Positions 24,623 to 33,700 are shown, numbered from the stretch's first letter. The stretch is 64,000 bases of DNA from Paractinoplanes abujensis (GCF_014204895.1 NZ_JACHMF010000001.1:3968001-4032000), one strand, 5' to 3'. A program made the numbers and translations. Notes: a model not told the origin generated them from the sequence alone.

Positions 24623-26785
24623 TCAGTGCCCCACCGGCGCCACATGGGGCAACCGGCGGTCCAGCCAGCGGGGCACCCACCAGGCGCGCTCGCCGAGCAC
24701 CTCGAGGATGGCGGGGGCGAGCACGAGACGTACCAGGGTGACGTCGATCAGCACCGCCGTGGCCAGTCCGAGGCCGATCATCTTGACCTCGGTCTCGCCA
24801 TCGGCTACGAACCCGACGAACACGAGCGTCATGATGGCTCCGGCAGTCCCGATGAGCCCAGCCGTGCGACCCACGGCGCGGACGACCGCCGTGCCCGCGG
24901 CGACGCCGGGCCGCCGCTCGTCGCGTACCGCGGACAGCAGGAAGACGTTGTAGTCCATGCTGAGGCCGAAGAGGATCGCGAACATCAGCATCGGCACGAA
25001 CGAGACGATCGGCTGCTGCGAGACGCCCAGCAGCGCGGTGCCCCAGGACGTCTGGAAGGCCAGAGTGACGACCCCGTACGCCGCGCCGATCGACAGCAGG
25101 TTCAGCACGGCGCTGACCACGGGCAGCAGCACCGAGCGGAACACGACGCCGAGCAGGATGAGCGACAGGCCGATGACCACCGTGAGCAGGAGCGGAAGCC
25201 GTTCGGCGACCCGGGCGGCAAGATCGTCGAAGGTGGCGGTGGCACCACCGACGTATGCACGGGCACCGGTGCCGGCCAGGGCGTCCGGCGCGATCTCCTC
25301 GTTCAGAGCGCCGACCAGGTCAGAGGTGGCCCGCGCCTGAGGGGCGCTCCTGGGAATGACCGTCAGCACGGCCGTGTCTCCGGTCGCGTTGGCTTGCGCC
25401 GGGCCGACAGCGGCCACGTCGGGGTTGCGCGTGATGGCGTCACTGAGCTTCCTGACGGCGCCTTGGCGGTCGGCGCTGCCGCGCAGGTCGGCCACGACCA
25501 GGAGCGGCCCGTTGAAGCCAGGGCCGAAGCCCTCGGCCAGCCGGTCGTAGGCGGTGCGCATGGTGTCCCCGGCCGGGCGCGTGCCGTCGTCCGGCTGACC
25601 CAGCTGCAGGTTCAGCGTGGGCGAGGCGAGGGCCAGCAGGGCGACGATCACCGCGGTGGCCCAGGTCCAGGGACGCCGGGCGACCAGCACGGCCAACCGG
25701 GCAGCCCACGAATGGTGTGCCGCGTCGGCCGCTGCGGGGGACGCCACCGGGACGGTGCCGGCGCCGGCCAGCGGAACCGACCGCTCGGCACGTGGCAGGA
25801 CCCGCCGGCCCGCGAGGCGCAGAAGCGCCGGGACCAGAACCACGGCTGTCATCGCGGCCACCGCTACGACCAGCGCGGCCGCCATGCCCATCCGGCCGAT
25901 GACCGGGATGCCGGTGACGTAGAGACCGCAGATGCTGATGACCACGATGGCCCCGGCAGTGAGCACGGATACGCCGACGGTGCCGGTGGCGTTCGCGGCG
26001 GCACGGACGGGGTCGTCGCCGGCTCGCAAACGGTCACGGAAGCGGGCCACCACGAACAACGCGTAGTCCACCCCAGCACCCAGACCCAGCATCACCGCGA
26101 TGGTCGGGGCGACGCTGGGCACATCGACGAAGCCCGCGACGACGGTCAGGGCCACCACGCCGACCATGAGGGCGACCAGGGCAGCGGCCAGCGTGACGAC
26201 GGTCGCCCAGAACGACCGGAAGAGCAAGGTGACCAGGACCAGCGCGGCCAGCAAGCCGATGACTTCACCGACGGGGGCGGCGCGTTCCCGCAACTGGTTG
26301 ACGACCGGTCCGCGCAAGGAGGTCTCCAAGCCGGCACGAGCGGCCACGGTCTGCGCCTCCTCCAATCTCTTCAGGCTCGACGGTTCGAGGTCGGCTGCGA
26401 CCTTGGTGTATTGCACGGTGGTGTAGGCGATGCGACCGTCGGCCGAGACCTGCAACGGGGCCACGGCGGCGACCTCGGGCTGGGTGCGCACTCGCGCCAG
26501 CACCTGTTCGACGGCGCTCACCTGAGCGCCGGGCTGCTGGAGGGCGTTCGCGGCGTCCGAGGCGAACACGAGCGTGGCGGTGTCGCCGGCCTGAGCCGGG
26601 AAGCGCTCGGACACCAGGTCCGCGGCCTTCTGCGAGTCGGTCCCGGGCAGGCTGATGCCGTTGCTGAAAGCGGCCCCGGCTCCACCGGCCGCCCCGCCCA
26701 GAACGACGAGCAACAGGACGAAACCGACGATGATGCGGACGGGATGGCGCGCGGCTCCCTCACCCCATCGGGACAACCACTTCAT
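24623..26785 (-). CDS. MMPL/RND-type transporter
   Basis: Large membrane transporter of the MMPL family (720 aa) with two repeats: TM1 near residue 15, an external domain, five TM segments (about 180-370), then a second TM/external domain/TM set. Typical motifs include GAGVDYALFVVARFRD in the first half and FGLSMDYNVFLLSAVRDE in the second, with the aspartate-tyrosine pairs used in proton transfer. These proteins export lipids, siderophores or drugs. ATG 26785 has a GGAGCTCGG site. It forms a unit with the TetR gene downstream. Substrate unknown. Confidence 0.85.
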   Translation of the reverse strand: MKWLSRWGEGAARHPVRIIVGFVLLLVVLGGAAGGAGAAFSNGISLPGTDSQKAADLVSERFPAQAGDTATLVFASDAANALQQPGAQVSAVEQVLARVRTQPEVAAVAPLQVSADGRIAYTTVQYTKVAADLEPSSLKRLEEAQTVAARAGLETSLRGPVVNQLRERAAPVGEVIGLLAALVLVTLLFRSFWATVVTLAAALVALMVGVVALTVVAGFVDVPSVAPTIAVMLGLGAGVDYALFVVARFRDRLRAGDDPVRAAANATGTVGVSVLTAGAIVVISICGLYVTGIPVIGRMGMAAALVVAVAAMTAVVLVPALLRLAGRRVLPRAERSVPLAGAGTVPVASPAAADAAHHSWAARLAVLVARRPWTWATAVIVALLALASPTLNLQLGQPDDGTRPAGDTMRTAYDRLAEGFGPGFNGPLLVVADLRGSADRQGAVRKLSDAITRNPDVAAVGPAQANATGDTAVLTVIPRSAPQARATSDLVGALNEEIAPDALAGTGARAYVGGATATFDDLAARVAERLPLLLTVVIGLSLILLGVVFRSVLLPVVSAVLNLLSIGAAYGVVTLAFQTSWGTALLGVSQQPIVSFVPMLMFAILFGLSMDYNVFLLSAVRDERRPGVAAGTAVVRAVGRTAGLIGTAGAIMTLVFVGFVADGETEVKMIGLGLATAVLIDVTLVRLVLAPAILEVLGERAWWVPRWLDRRLPHVAPVGH

Positions 26786-26832
26786 CCGAGCTCCGTTCCG
26801 CACTGACGGGGCAAGGATCAGGCGTTGGCTGA

Positions 26833-26860
26833 CATGGTGCGCAACGATGTGCGCACCATG
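26833..26860 (-). repeat. Perfect hairpin in the MMPL leader
   Basis: CATGGTGCGCA (26833-26843) and its exact complement (26850-26860) enclose the 6-base loop ACGATG. It lies between the palindromic operator and the MMPL start codon. It could be a second operator or an RNA structure in the 5' leader. Confidence 0.4.
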
Positions 26861-26880
26861 GCCGCAGCCGCCTCGCCGAC

Positions 26881-26909
26881 TCAATCAACTGATTAACTCA
26901 GTTGATTGA
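26881..26909. promoter_or_regulatory. TetR-type operator upstream of the MMPL gene
   Basis: Perfect inverted repeat: TCAATCAACTGA (26881-26892), TTAAC, TCAGTTGATTGA (26898-26909). It is AT-rich against a very GC-rich background. Size and symmetry fit a TetR operator, and the only regulator beside it is the TetR gene at 23918-24556. A second symmetric sequence (TCAAGCA-GT-TGCTTGA, 26930-26945) lies 20 bases further upstream. Confidence 0.65.
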
Positions 26910-26984
26910 ACGGGACGCCGGGACATCCGTCAAGCAGTTGCTTGAATTCGCCTGCCCGGAGAGCCCGCGACTCGTCGACCCTGC

Positions 26985-27488
26985 TCAGCCGCGATTGTCC
27001 GGCGCCAACGTCGTGATCAGCGCTTCGATGCGGCGTCGCCGTGTCGCCTCCTGGGTGGCGTTCTCGATCGGCTGCAGGAGCCGCCGGCGTTCGGCGGGAC
27101 GGCGGCGCGCGAAGGCGGCGGTGCCGCCCGAAGCGTCGAGGGCGGCTTGGACGTCGTCGGGCACCGGCACATGATCGGGGTCGGCCGGTCGCAGCCGGCA
27201 CGTCACCACGTCGCCCGCCCGGGCGTCCAGTCGGCGCTGCAGCGCGGCCCCGACGTACAGGAACGGGTTCGGCGCGACGTCGGCTTTGTTGACCCCGAGA
27301 TTGACCGCGACCGCGTCGAACCACCCCTCCACACGCCGGGTGGCCGCCGCGACGACAGCGTCCCGCAGCGAGCCGTCGAGGTACACGACGGTGTACGTGT
27401 TACGACCCCACGCAAGCACCTCGAGCGGCCCGTCGAACTCGATCCACCCGCCCCCGCCGCCGGTCGGCGGGGTTTCCCGCTCGTCCAC
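26985..27488 (-). CDS. DUF1905/YdeI-like protein
   Basis: Soluble protein (167 aa) with an N-terminal DUF1905 beta-barrel-like domain (WIEFDGPLEVLAWGRNTY) and a C-terminal YdeI/OmdA-type helix pair (DVQAALDASGGTAAFARRRPAERRRLL, in part). Such proteins have no firm biochemical role; a link to bacteriocin resistance has been proposed for the C-terminal family. The start chosen is GTG 27488 with AGGTGGAG upstream. It follows the GAP-family gene by 53 bases on the same strand. Confidence 0.7.
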   Translation of the reverse strand: MDERETPPTGGGGGWIEFDGPLEVLAWGRNTYTVVYLDGSLRDAVVAAATRRVEGWFDAVAVNLGVNKADVAPNPFLYVGAALQRRLDARAGDVVTCRLRPADPDHVPVPDDVQAALDASGGTAAFARRRPAERRRLLQPIENATQEATRRRRIEALITTLAPDNRG

Positions 27489-27541
27489 TGCTCCACCTGC
27501 CTTCCGGTTCCCCGCGGGCCGAGCCCGGCGGGGGGCTCGCA

Positions 27542-28207
27542 TCACGCCAGCACAGCTATGACGAATACGCCCGCGGCAGCGATGAGATACCCGGCCGCGA
27601 TGGGCACGCTGCGCGGCTGCTTCTTCTCCGCTCCGAGCCTGTCGTAGAGGCGGCCGAGACGCCGGCGCACCCGGTCGCCGCGGGCGGCGCCGGCGATGAG
27701 CAACAGCACGCAGGGCAGGCAGTAGACCACTGCGTAACCGGCGATGATCAGCAACGAGCGGAGGGCGCCGGCGCCGGCGTTGACGATGCGTTCGATGGCG
27801 ATGAAGTAAGGGAACGCGTTGGGCAGATCCGCTCCGGTCATGACCACCCCGAGCAGCGCGGCGCTGCCCGGGTTGACCCAGCCCGGCACGGTGACCGCCG
27901 GGCGGATCCTGGCCCGCAACCGGCGCAGCCCGGCCACGGCCAGCCCCACCGCCGCCACCGTGAACGCGATGCGGCGCACCCAGACCAGACCGTTGCCGAC
28001 GGCGCCGGCCGCGACATCAGCGCCGGCGTACACCGCGGCGCCGAGCGCGAGCACCGTCAGGTAGGCGCCGGAAACGAACCCGGCCGCCGCCCGGACCGGG
28101 TGTGCCATGGGGGCCAGCAGCAGCAAGGCCACCCCGGCGATCGTCGCGGGGTTCAGCGCGTCGAGCAGGGCCAGGCCGACGACCCCGGCCAGCAGCCCGG
28201 CAGTCAC
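27542..28207 (-). CDS. GAP-family (Sap/LysE-like) membrane protein
   Basis: Membrane protein (221 aa) with six predicted transmembrane segments. The family pattern DALNPATI near residue 16 and the matching half-motif GADLPNAFPYF near residue 124 are characteristic of GAP/Sap proteins, which are involved in export of glycolipids such as sulfolipid-1 or peptidoglycolipids in mycobacteria. The GTG start overlaps the stop of the TetR gene (GTGA), so it is translationally coupled to that regulator and is its probable target. Confidence 0.75.
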   Translation of the reverse strand: MTAGLLAGVVGLALLDALNPATIAGVALLLLAPMAHPVRAAAGFVSGAYLTVLALGAAVYAGADVAAGAVGNGLVWVRRIAFTVAAVGLAVAGLRRLRARIRPAVTVPGWVNPGSAALLGVVMTGADLPNAFPYFIAIERIVNAGAGALRSLLIIAGYAVVYCLPCVLLLIAGAARGDRVRRRLGRLYDRLGAEKKQPRSVPIAAGYLIAAAGVFVIAVLA

Positions 28208-28734
28208 GAACCGGCCTCGCCCGTGGTCACGCTCAGGCCGAGGTGGTCAAGCAGCTCCTCCACCTCGGCTGACGTCGGAGGCGGGCCGGTCAGCGCGGCC
28301 AGGAACAACCCGTCGCCGACCAGCCGCACCAGCCGGGCCCGGACCGGGTCACCCAGCTCGGCCGTCAGCATCTGCTGCCAACGCCGTTCGGCGGCGCCCA
28401 CCTCGCCCGGCAGGTCCAACTCACCCGTGGCGGTCAACCGCATCATCGACATGATCGCCCGGTACATTGTGCGCTCCCCCGGCGTGGGGACCGACAACCG
28501 CAACCAGGCCACGGCCATCAGCCCCTGCGCCGCAGCCGCCGTCAACCGTTCGTCGAACCGGTGCACCGCCCGCGTCACCAGCGCCTGCAACAGCGTCTGT
28601 TTGTCGAAGTGATAGAGCAGCCCGCCCTTGCTCACACCCGCCGCCGCAGCCACCGCGTCCAATGGCGGCGGCACCTGACCCGCGGTGATCAGCTCCTCAG
28701 CGGCATCCAGAATGCGCTCCCGTGCCGTTCCCAT
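28204..28734 (-). CDS. TetR-family autoregulator of the GAP gene
   Basis: Compact TetR regulator (176 aa). The helix-turn-helix reads PLDAVAAAAGVSKGGLLYHF near residues 24-43, and LLYHFDKQ is the usual family continuation. ATG 28734 lies only 5 bases from a perfect 26-bp palindrome. The AGGAG ribosome site overlaps that palindrome and is just 1 base from the ATG, so bound repressor would block both transcription and the start region. The gene overlaps the GAP-family membrane gene. Confidence 0.8.
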   Translation of the reverse strand: MGTARERILDAAEELITAGQVPPPLDAVAAAAGVSKGGLLYHFDKQTLLQALVTRAVHRFDERLTAAAAQGLMAVAWLRLSVPTPGERTMYRAIMSMMRLTATGELDLPGEVGAAERRWQQMLTAELGDPVRARLVRLVGDGLFLAALTGPPPTSAEVEELLDHLGLSVTTGEAGS

Positions 28735-28739
28735 ACTCC

Positions 28740-28765
28740 TACTGTACCGTCCGGACGGTACAGTA
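28740..28765. promoter_or_regulatory. Perfect 26-bp palindromic operator
   Basis: TACTGTACCGTCC (28740-28752) is followed directly by its exact complement (28753-28765). It contains the sequence TACCGTCCGGACGGTA, similar in style to operators of TetR drug-efflux regulators. It lies between the 3' end of the MFS exporter gene and the tetR start, so it can control only the tetR-GAP unit directly. Confidence 0.75.
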
Positions 28766-28807
28766 GAGCTGGTGCACCCGACCCGGCGTGAGCTGGGCCG
28801 ATCTCGC

Positions 28808-30313
28808 TCAGCCGACGTGGACGGCGGTCTCCCCGCTCGGCAGATCATCCTTGCTGACCTTGATGAGGACCGCGGTGATGACGCCGGCCAGCAGGATCAG
28901 TCCCGCGGCCCAGGTGAACGCGTCGGCATAGCCGTCGACCTGCGCCTCCAGCTGCACCTGCGGCGACGGCGGCTGGTTGGCGGTGAGGTGACTCGCGATG
29001 TACGCCGTGATGGCGCTGGTCGCGATCGTGTTCAACAGGGCCGTGCCCAGGGAGCCGCCGACCTGCTGGGTAGCGTTCAGCGTGGCGCTGGCCGCGCCTG
29101 CGTCGTGGGCGGGCACGCCCACCAGCGCCAGGCTGGACAGCGGCACGAAGGTGAAGCCCAGACCCAGACCCAGCAGGAGCTGCGCGGGCATCAGATGAGC
29201 CCAGAAGGACGTGTCCAGATCGATGAAGCGCAGCGAGATCATGCCGGCCGCGGCGAGCACCGGCCCGACCAGCATCGGGATCTTGGGACCGATCCGGGGA
29301 AGCAGGCTGGAGGCCACGGCCGCCGAGATCAGCACGCCCACCGTGGTCGGCAGCGAGGCGAAGCCGGCCTTCAACGGGGTGTAGCCGAGCACGTTCTGCA
29401 GGAAGAGCGTGAGGAACAGGAACGCCCCGAACAGGCCCGCACCCACCAGCATCGAGGTCAGGTAGGCCCCGCCGCGGTTGCGGTCGAGCACGATCCGCAG
29501 CGGGAGCAGGGGGTTGCGGCTGGACCGCTCGATCAGCACGAAGATGACCAGCAGGGCCAGGCCCGCGCCGATGAAGGCCCAGGTGGTGCCGGAGTTCCAG
29601 CCCTTCTCCGGCTTGGCCGCCTCGGTGAAGCCGTAGACCAGCGAGGCCAGGCCCAGCGTGACGACAACCGCGCCGGGGATGTCGTAGGAGGTGTCGCCGT
29701 CGGCCTTGCTCTCGGGCACCAGCGGGATGGCCAGGATCAGGGCGAGCAGAGCGATCGGGATGTTGACCAGCAGGCACCAGCGCCAGCTCGCGTACTCGGT
29801 CAGCACGCCACCCAGCAGCAGGCCGACCGCCGAACCACCGCCGGCGATGGCGCCGTACACCGCGAAGGCCTTGGCCCGCTCCCGAGCCTCGGTGAAGAGC
29901 ACGGTGAGCAGCGCCAGGGAAGCCGGAGCCAGCAGCGCACCGAAGACACCCTGCAAGGCTCGGGCGCCGAAGAGCAGCGGCCCCGTGGTGGCGAGGCCGC
30001 CCACCGCGGACGCGGCCGCGAAGCCGACGGCGCCGACCATGAAGGTCCGCTTGCGGCCCCAGTAGTCGGCGATGCGGCCGCCGAGCAGCAGCAGCCCACC
30101 GAACGCCAGCGTGTAAGCCGTGACGACCCACTGCTGGTCGGCCACCGTGATGCCCAGGTCGGCCCGGGCGCTGGGCAGGGCGATGTTCACGATGGTGGCG
30201 TCGAGCACCACCATGAGCTGGGAGATGGCGATCACGCCGAGTGCGGCCCAGCGACGGGGGTGCAGCTGAGGTACGTGATCGGGGCGTACCCCTGACGTTT
30301 CGGCGGCCATCAT
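28808..30313 (-). CDS. MFS drug exporter, DHA2 (EmrB/QacA) type
   Basis: Proton-driven multidrug exporter with 14 predicted transmembrane segments (501 aa). The DHA2 motifs are visible: LDATIVNIALP in TM1 (near residue 37), GGRIADYWGRKR between TM2 and TM3 (motif A), and a conserved helix-5 proline/glycine region (GSAVGLLLGGVL). The ATG at 30313 has GAAGGGA upstream; a second ATG follows directly. It stands alone on its transcript. The TetR gene 73 bases downstream is on the same strand and could regulate it, though the palindromic operator is not in front of this gene. Confidence 0.88.
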   Translation of the reverse strand: MMAAETSGVRPDHVPQLHPRRWAALGVIAISQLMVVLDATIVNIALPSARADLGITVADQQWVVTAYTLAFGGLLLLGGRIADYWGRKRTFMVGAVGFAAASAVGGLATTGPLLFGARALQGVFGALLAPASLALLTVLFTEARERAKAFAVYGAIAGGGSAVGLLLGGVLTEYASWRWCLLVNIPIALLALILAIPLVPESKADGDTSYDIPGAVVVTLGLASLVYGFTEAAKPEKGWNSGTTWAFIGAGLALLVIFVLIERSSRNPLLPLRIVLDRNRGGAYLTSMLVGAGLFGAFLFLTLFLQNVLGYTPLKAGFASLPTTVGVLISAAVASSLLPRIGPKIPMLVGPVLAAAGMISLRFIDLDTSFWAHLMPAQLLLGLGLGFTFVPLSSLALVGVPAHDAGAASATLNATQQVGGSLGTALLNTIATSAITAYIASHLTANQPPSPQVQLEAQVDGYADAFTWAAGLILLAGVITAVLIKVSKDDLPSGETAVHVG

Positions 30314-30543
30314 GTGATCCCTTCGGTACGCGGAGCCGTGCGGGATGCCTTCCCGCGCGAACCGCACCTCGGACCCTACTGAGATCCGCTGCTCCGCATA
30401 GGCCTTGAGCTGGGAGTGAGACGCGACTCGCATCCTCGCGTCAGGATGATCTCCGGTGACGGCAGGACGTGGCGCACCCTTCGGGGAACGCATGGTGAGG
30501 AGGCGCGGACCATGCCGTCCGCGCCCCCTCGGTGCGAGCAAGG

Positions 30544-31185
30544 TCAGGGCAGGTCGATCGGGCGCAGGACCCGGTCGATGCCGTGGGCGATCTGCTTGTT
30601 GCCCTTGTTGATGTCGAAGCGGTTGATCCGCGGGTTGCGGTCGCTGCGGTCGGCGTCGATCAGCGCGATCCGCTTGTGCCAGCGGCCGTAGACGTCCACC
30701 TTGATCGTGGCGCCGGTCGCGGTCTTGAGCTTGGCGCCGTCCGACTTGAGCGCGGCCTTGCGGGTGATCGTGGCGCCGGGGACGACGTGGTAGAGCAGCA
30801 CCGACTCGACGGTGTTGATGCCCAGGCCGGCCACGGCGGTGAAGGCGGCCTTCTCGCCGGGCAGCCGCTTGGTGTGCTGGATGTCGGCCACGAGGCGGCG
30901 GAAGGCCAGGTCGTTGGGGATGAAGGCGGTGACCGGGGTCTTGCCGTCGGCCAGCACCTTGACCGGGCTGGCCGGCTTGGCCTTGAGGACGGCCTGCACG
31001 GCGGCGGTGAGGATGTCGTAGTCGTGGCCGTTGCGGTCGAAGCCGCTCTTGTCCGCGGTCAGCACGGCCGCGAGGGACTTGGTGCCCAGCGGTTTGGTCT
31101 TGCCGTGCGCGGAGGCCGGTGCGGCGGTGAGGGCGGAGGCGACGATCGCGGCGGTTGCGACGGCGGCGGCTCGGGTGAACCTCAT
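30544..31185 (-). CDS. Secreted fasciclin-domain protein
   Basis: Exported protein (213 aa) with a signal peptide (about 1-27, ending APASAHG) and one FAS1 (fasciclin) domain. The two conserved blocks are seen: VTAFIPNDLAFRRL (H1 region) and VLLYHVVPGATI (YH motif, H2). Such domains mediate adhesion to surfaces or other cells. The protein is unusually basic in its C-terminal half. ATG 31185 follows a GAAAGGA site. No partner gene is adjacent. Confidence 0.85.
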   Translation of the reverse strand: MRFTRAAAVATAAIVASALTAAPASAHGKTKPLGTKSLAAVLTADKSGFDRNGHDYDILTAAVQAVLKAKPASPVKVLADGKTPVTAFIPNDLAFRRLVADIQHTKRLPGEKAAFTAVAGLGINTVESVLLYHVVPGATITRKAALKSDGAKLKTATGATIKVDVYGRWHKRIALIDADRSDRNPRINRFDINKGNKQIAHGIDRVLRPIDLP

Positions 31186-31414
31186 CTTCAGGCGTCCTTT
31201 CCGGATACGGGACGGCGGCACCGGTGCCGCCACCCCGTACTTCGCACCGGGTGTCCCGGATGGATGCACCGGATCGGAGAATTTCCGGTACTACGCGTTG
31301 CGGAGGGGGGCTCGGCCCGACCGGCGTGTGCGTTCCTCCCGGCGGACTCGGTTTCCGCGTTCGAGCAACCACGGTGGCCTGGGCCGGCGCCGGGGCGGTT
31401 AGGCTGCACTGACC

Positions 31415-32002
31415 ATGACGACCAAGGCCTCCGTACGCGACATCAACCGCACCAGACTTCGCGAATCGGTGGTCGCCGCCGCACGCGATCTGACCGCCGC
31501 TCACGGCTGGGACGGCGTTCGCATGGCGGATGTCGCCGCCGCGGTCGGGGTCAGCCGCCAGACGGTGTACAACGAGTTCGGCGACCGGGCCGGGCTGGCC
31601 GAGCAGTTGGCCCTCGCCGAGGTGCAACGCTTCGCGGAGATGGTCGGCCGGGAGTTGTCCGCTCACGGTGACGACGTGCACGCCGCGGTCCACGCCACCA
31701 TCCAGCGCGTGCTGACCGAAGCAGCCGCCAACCCTCTGGTGCGCGCCATCCTCACCGGTGATCGTGGCGGTGGCGAGCTGATGCCTTATCTGACCACCCG
31801 ATCGAACATCGTGCTGCACGCCGCCGGCGAGGTTGTTGCCGGATGGGTACGTGTCCAGCGGCCGGAACTGGACGACGGCGCGGCGGCAGCGGCCGCCGAC
31901 GTGATCATTCGCCTTGTCATCAGCCACATCGTCATGCCGGGTGAGTCGTCAGCAGCCTCGGCTGAGGCCTTGTCCGGCGTGTTCATGCGTTTGCTGGGAT
32001 AG
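31415..32002 (+). CDS. TetR-family regulator upstream of alkB
   Basis: TetR-type regulator (195 aa) with helix-turn-helix VRMADVAAAVGVSRQTVYNEFGDRAGL near residues 29-55 (in part). The C-terminal part resembles regulators found next to alkB genes in actinobacteria (AlkU/AlkX-like). It lies 99 bases before alkB on the same strand, separated by a likely promoter, so it probably controls alkB in response to alkanes or fatty acids. Confidence 0.8.
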   Translation: MTTKASVRDINRTRLRESVVAAARDLTAAHGWDGVRMADVAAAVGVSRQTVYNEFGDRAGLAEQLALAEVQRFAEMVGRELSAHGDDVHAAVHATIQRVLTEAAANPLVRAILTGDRGGGELMPYLTTRSNIVLHAAGEVVAGWVRVQRPELDDGAAAAAADVIIRLVISHIVMPGESSAASAEALSGVFMRLLG

Positions 32003-32101
32003 ACGGCACCCTCCGGCCGGTCGTCGTCCGCCCGCCCGTACCGGCGCACGATCTTGGCAAAAGAGTTGACACGGCGGCATTGCGTGTAAAGCATTCAGAG
32101 C

Positions 32102-33262
32102 ATGGACAGCGTTGCTGCCGCCTGGCGCGACACCAAACGCCCGCTCTGGCCGCTGGCATTGGTGGTACCCGGCTTGCCGTTCGCGTCTCTGCTGCTGGTC
32201 ACAGTCAGCGGCGCGTCGTGGGGGTGGTGGCTGACACCGGTGGTCGTCCTCGGCGTCATTCCCGTGATCGATCTGCTGGTGGGCGATGATCACGCCAACC
32301 CGCCGGAAGAGGTCGTGCCGGCCCTCCAGTCCTCGCCGTACTACCGCTGGATCACCTACCTCTTTCTGCCGGCGCAGTTCGCCGCCCTCGTGCTCACCTG
32401 CCTGGCGTGGCTGCGGAACCCGGGACTGACCGGGGGCGCGGGCCTGGTGCTGACCGCGGGATTGGTCAATGGCATCGCCATCAACACCGCGCACGAGCTG
32501 GGCCACAAGAGGGAGAAGGCCGAGCGGTGGCTGTCCAAGATCGCCTTGGCACCGGCGGGTTACGGGCACTTCTTCGTCGAGCACAACCGTGGTCACCATG
32601 TCCGGGTGGCCACCCCGCAAGACCCCGCGAGTTCCCGTCTGGGCGAAAGTTATTGGCGGTTCTGGCCGCGGACCGTGGTGGGCAGCCTGCGCTCGGCGTG
32701 GCATCTGGAGTCCTCGAAACACCGCCTGCGCGGGCGCAGCCGGTGGACCTGGCGCAACGATGTCCTCAACGCGTGGGCCATGACCGTGGTGCTCTACGGC
32801 ACCCTCACAGCCGTCATGGGTCCCGGCGTTCTGCCCTTCCTCGTGGCGCAGGCGCTCGTCGGGATATCGATACTGGAAGCCGTCAACTATCTCGAGCACT
32901 ACGGGCTGTTGCGGCAACACAACGCGGCGGGCCGCTACGAGAAGGTCGACCCACGCCACAGCTGGAACAGCGACCGTCTCACGACCAATGTCTTCCTGTT
33001 CCAGCTTCAGCGTCACAGTGACCACCACGCCAATCCCTTGCGCCGTTATCAGACCCTGCGCAGCTTCGACGTCTCGCCACAGTTGCCGGCCGGCTACGCA
33101 ACCATGCTGCTGGCCGCACTGATTCCGCCGGTGTGGCACCGGATCATGGACGAACGGGTCATCGCCCACTATCGAGGCGACGTGTCATCGGCCAACGCCG
33201 TGCCCGGCTATCGACCGCGACCGGCGCATCCCCGCTACAACCTTCACGGCGACAGTCGGTGA
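32102..33262 (+). CDS. alkB: Alkane 1-monooxygenase
   Basis: Integral-membrane di-iron alkane hydroxylase (386 aa). All histidine boxes are present: HELGHK (131-136), EHNRGHH (160-166) and LQRHSDHH near residue 303, plus the AlkB signature NYLEHYGL near residue 262. Six hydrophobic segments carry the boxes on the cytoplasmic side. It hydroxylates terminal carbons of medium-chain alkanes using electrons from rubredoxin. No rubredoxin gene or rubredoxin domain is present in the window, so electron transfer must come from elsewhere. The ATG at 32102 lies 35 bases after a TTGACA box (32067-32072). Confidence 0.92.
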   Translation: MDSVAAAWRDTKRPLWPLALVVPGLPFASLLLVTVSGASWGWWLTPVVVLGVIPVIDLLVGDDHANPPEEVVPALQSSPYYRWITYLFLPAQFAALVLTCLAWLRNPGLTGGAGLVLTAGLVNGIAINTAHELGHKREKAERWLSKIALAPAGYGHFFVEHNRGHHVRVATPQDPASSRLGESYWRFWPRTVVGSLRSAWHLESSKHRLRGRSRWTWRNDVLNAWAMTVVLYGTLTAVMGPGVLPFLVAQALVGISILEAVNYLEHYGLLRQHNAAGRYEKVDPRHSWNSDRLTTNVFLFQLQRHSDHHANPLRRYQTLRSFDVSPQLPAGYATMLLAALIPPVWHRIMDERVIAHYRGDVSSANAVPGYRPRPAHPRYNLHGDSR

Positions 33263-33700
33263 TCCGGCGGCGAGCTGGCGTAGGCCGCCCGTGCGCACGG
33301 TGGTGAACGAGCCGGCGTCGGCCATGCGGTACGGACCGCCGGCACGCCGAGGATCCGGCACTCGCAGCCGAGATCCTGGGCCGCTTCGATCCACCGCCCG
33401 CAACGCAAGGGGCGGTCGGCGCGGAGCACCGTGGCGGCAACTGAGGAACCGCGCCGACCGCCTGCCCGGCTGACACGTCCGAGCATCTCCCTGACAGATC
33501 GGGGGGCGGGTGATCTGTCAGGACAGCCGCAACGCTCTCGTCGTCAGCGATTACTCGCTTTACACAGAGCGCCTAGCCGTCAATCATCTTTACACACATC
33601 GGTTGCATGTCAAGGTGAGGCCAGGTCGTAGAGGCACGCCCAGGGCCACCGGGCAGGAGTCGGCTGGACGTTATAGGCATTGGCATTCATCTATGTATGA
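33263..33700. other. Intergenic region between alkB and the sugar dehydrogenase
   Basis: About 440 bases without a supportable gene. Local AT content is higher near 33540-33700, with the -10-like TATGAT at 33696-33701. No terminator-type hairpin is obvious after alkB. Confidence 0.45.

Noticed and set aside
24080..26806. A 908-codon open frame on the plus strand opposite the MMPL gene
   Set aside because: It is an antisense shadow produced by very high GC and codon bias. It shows no domain, is low in complexity (Gly/Arg/Asp/His-rich), and the opposite strand encodes a clear MMPL transporter.
28808..31927. A 1039-codon minus-strand frame joining the MFS gene with upstream sequence
   Set aside because: Only the part from 30313 down is the exporter. 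The upstream extension runs out of frame through the fasciclin gene and has no ribosome site or homology.
32908..32925. TTGCGGCAACAC, similar to the dyad of MerR-type copy A
   Set aside because: It lies inside the alkB coding sequence, has no TTGAC at the right distance and codes conserved residues (LLRQHN).
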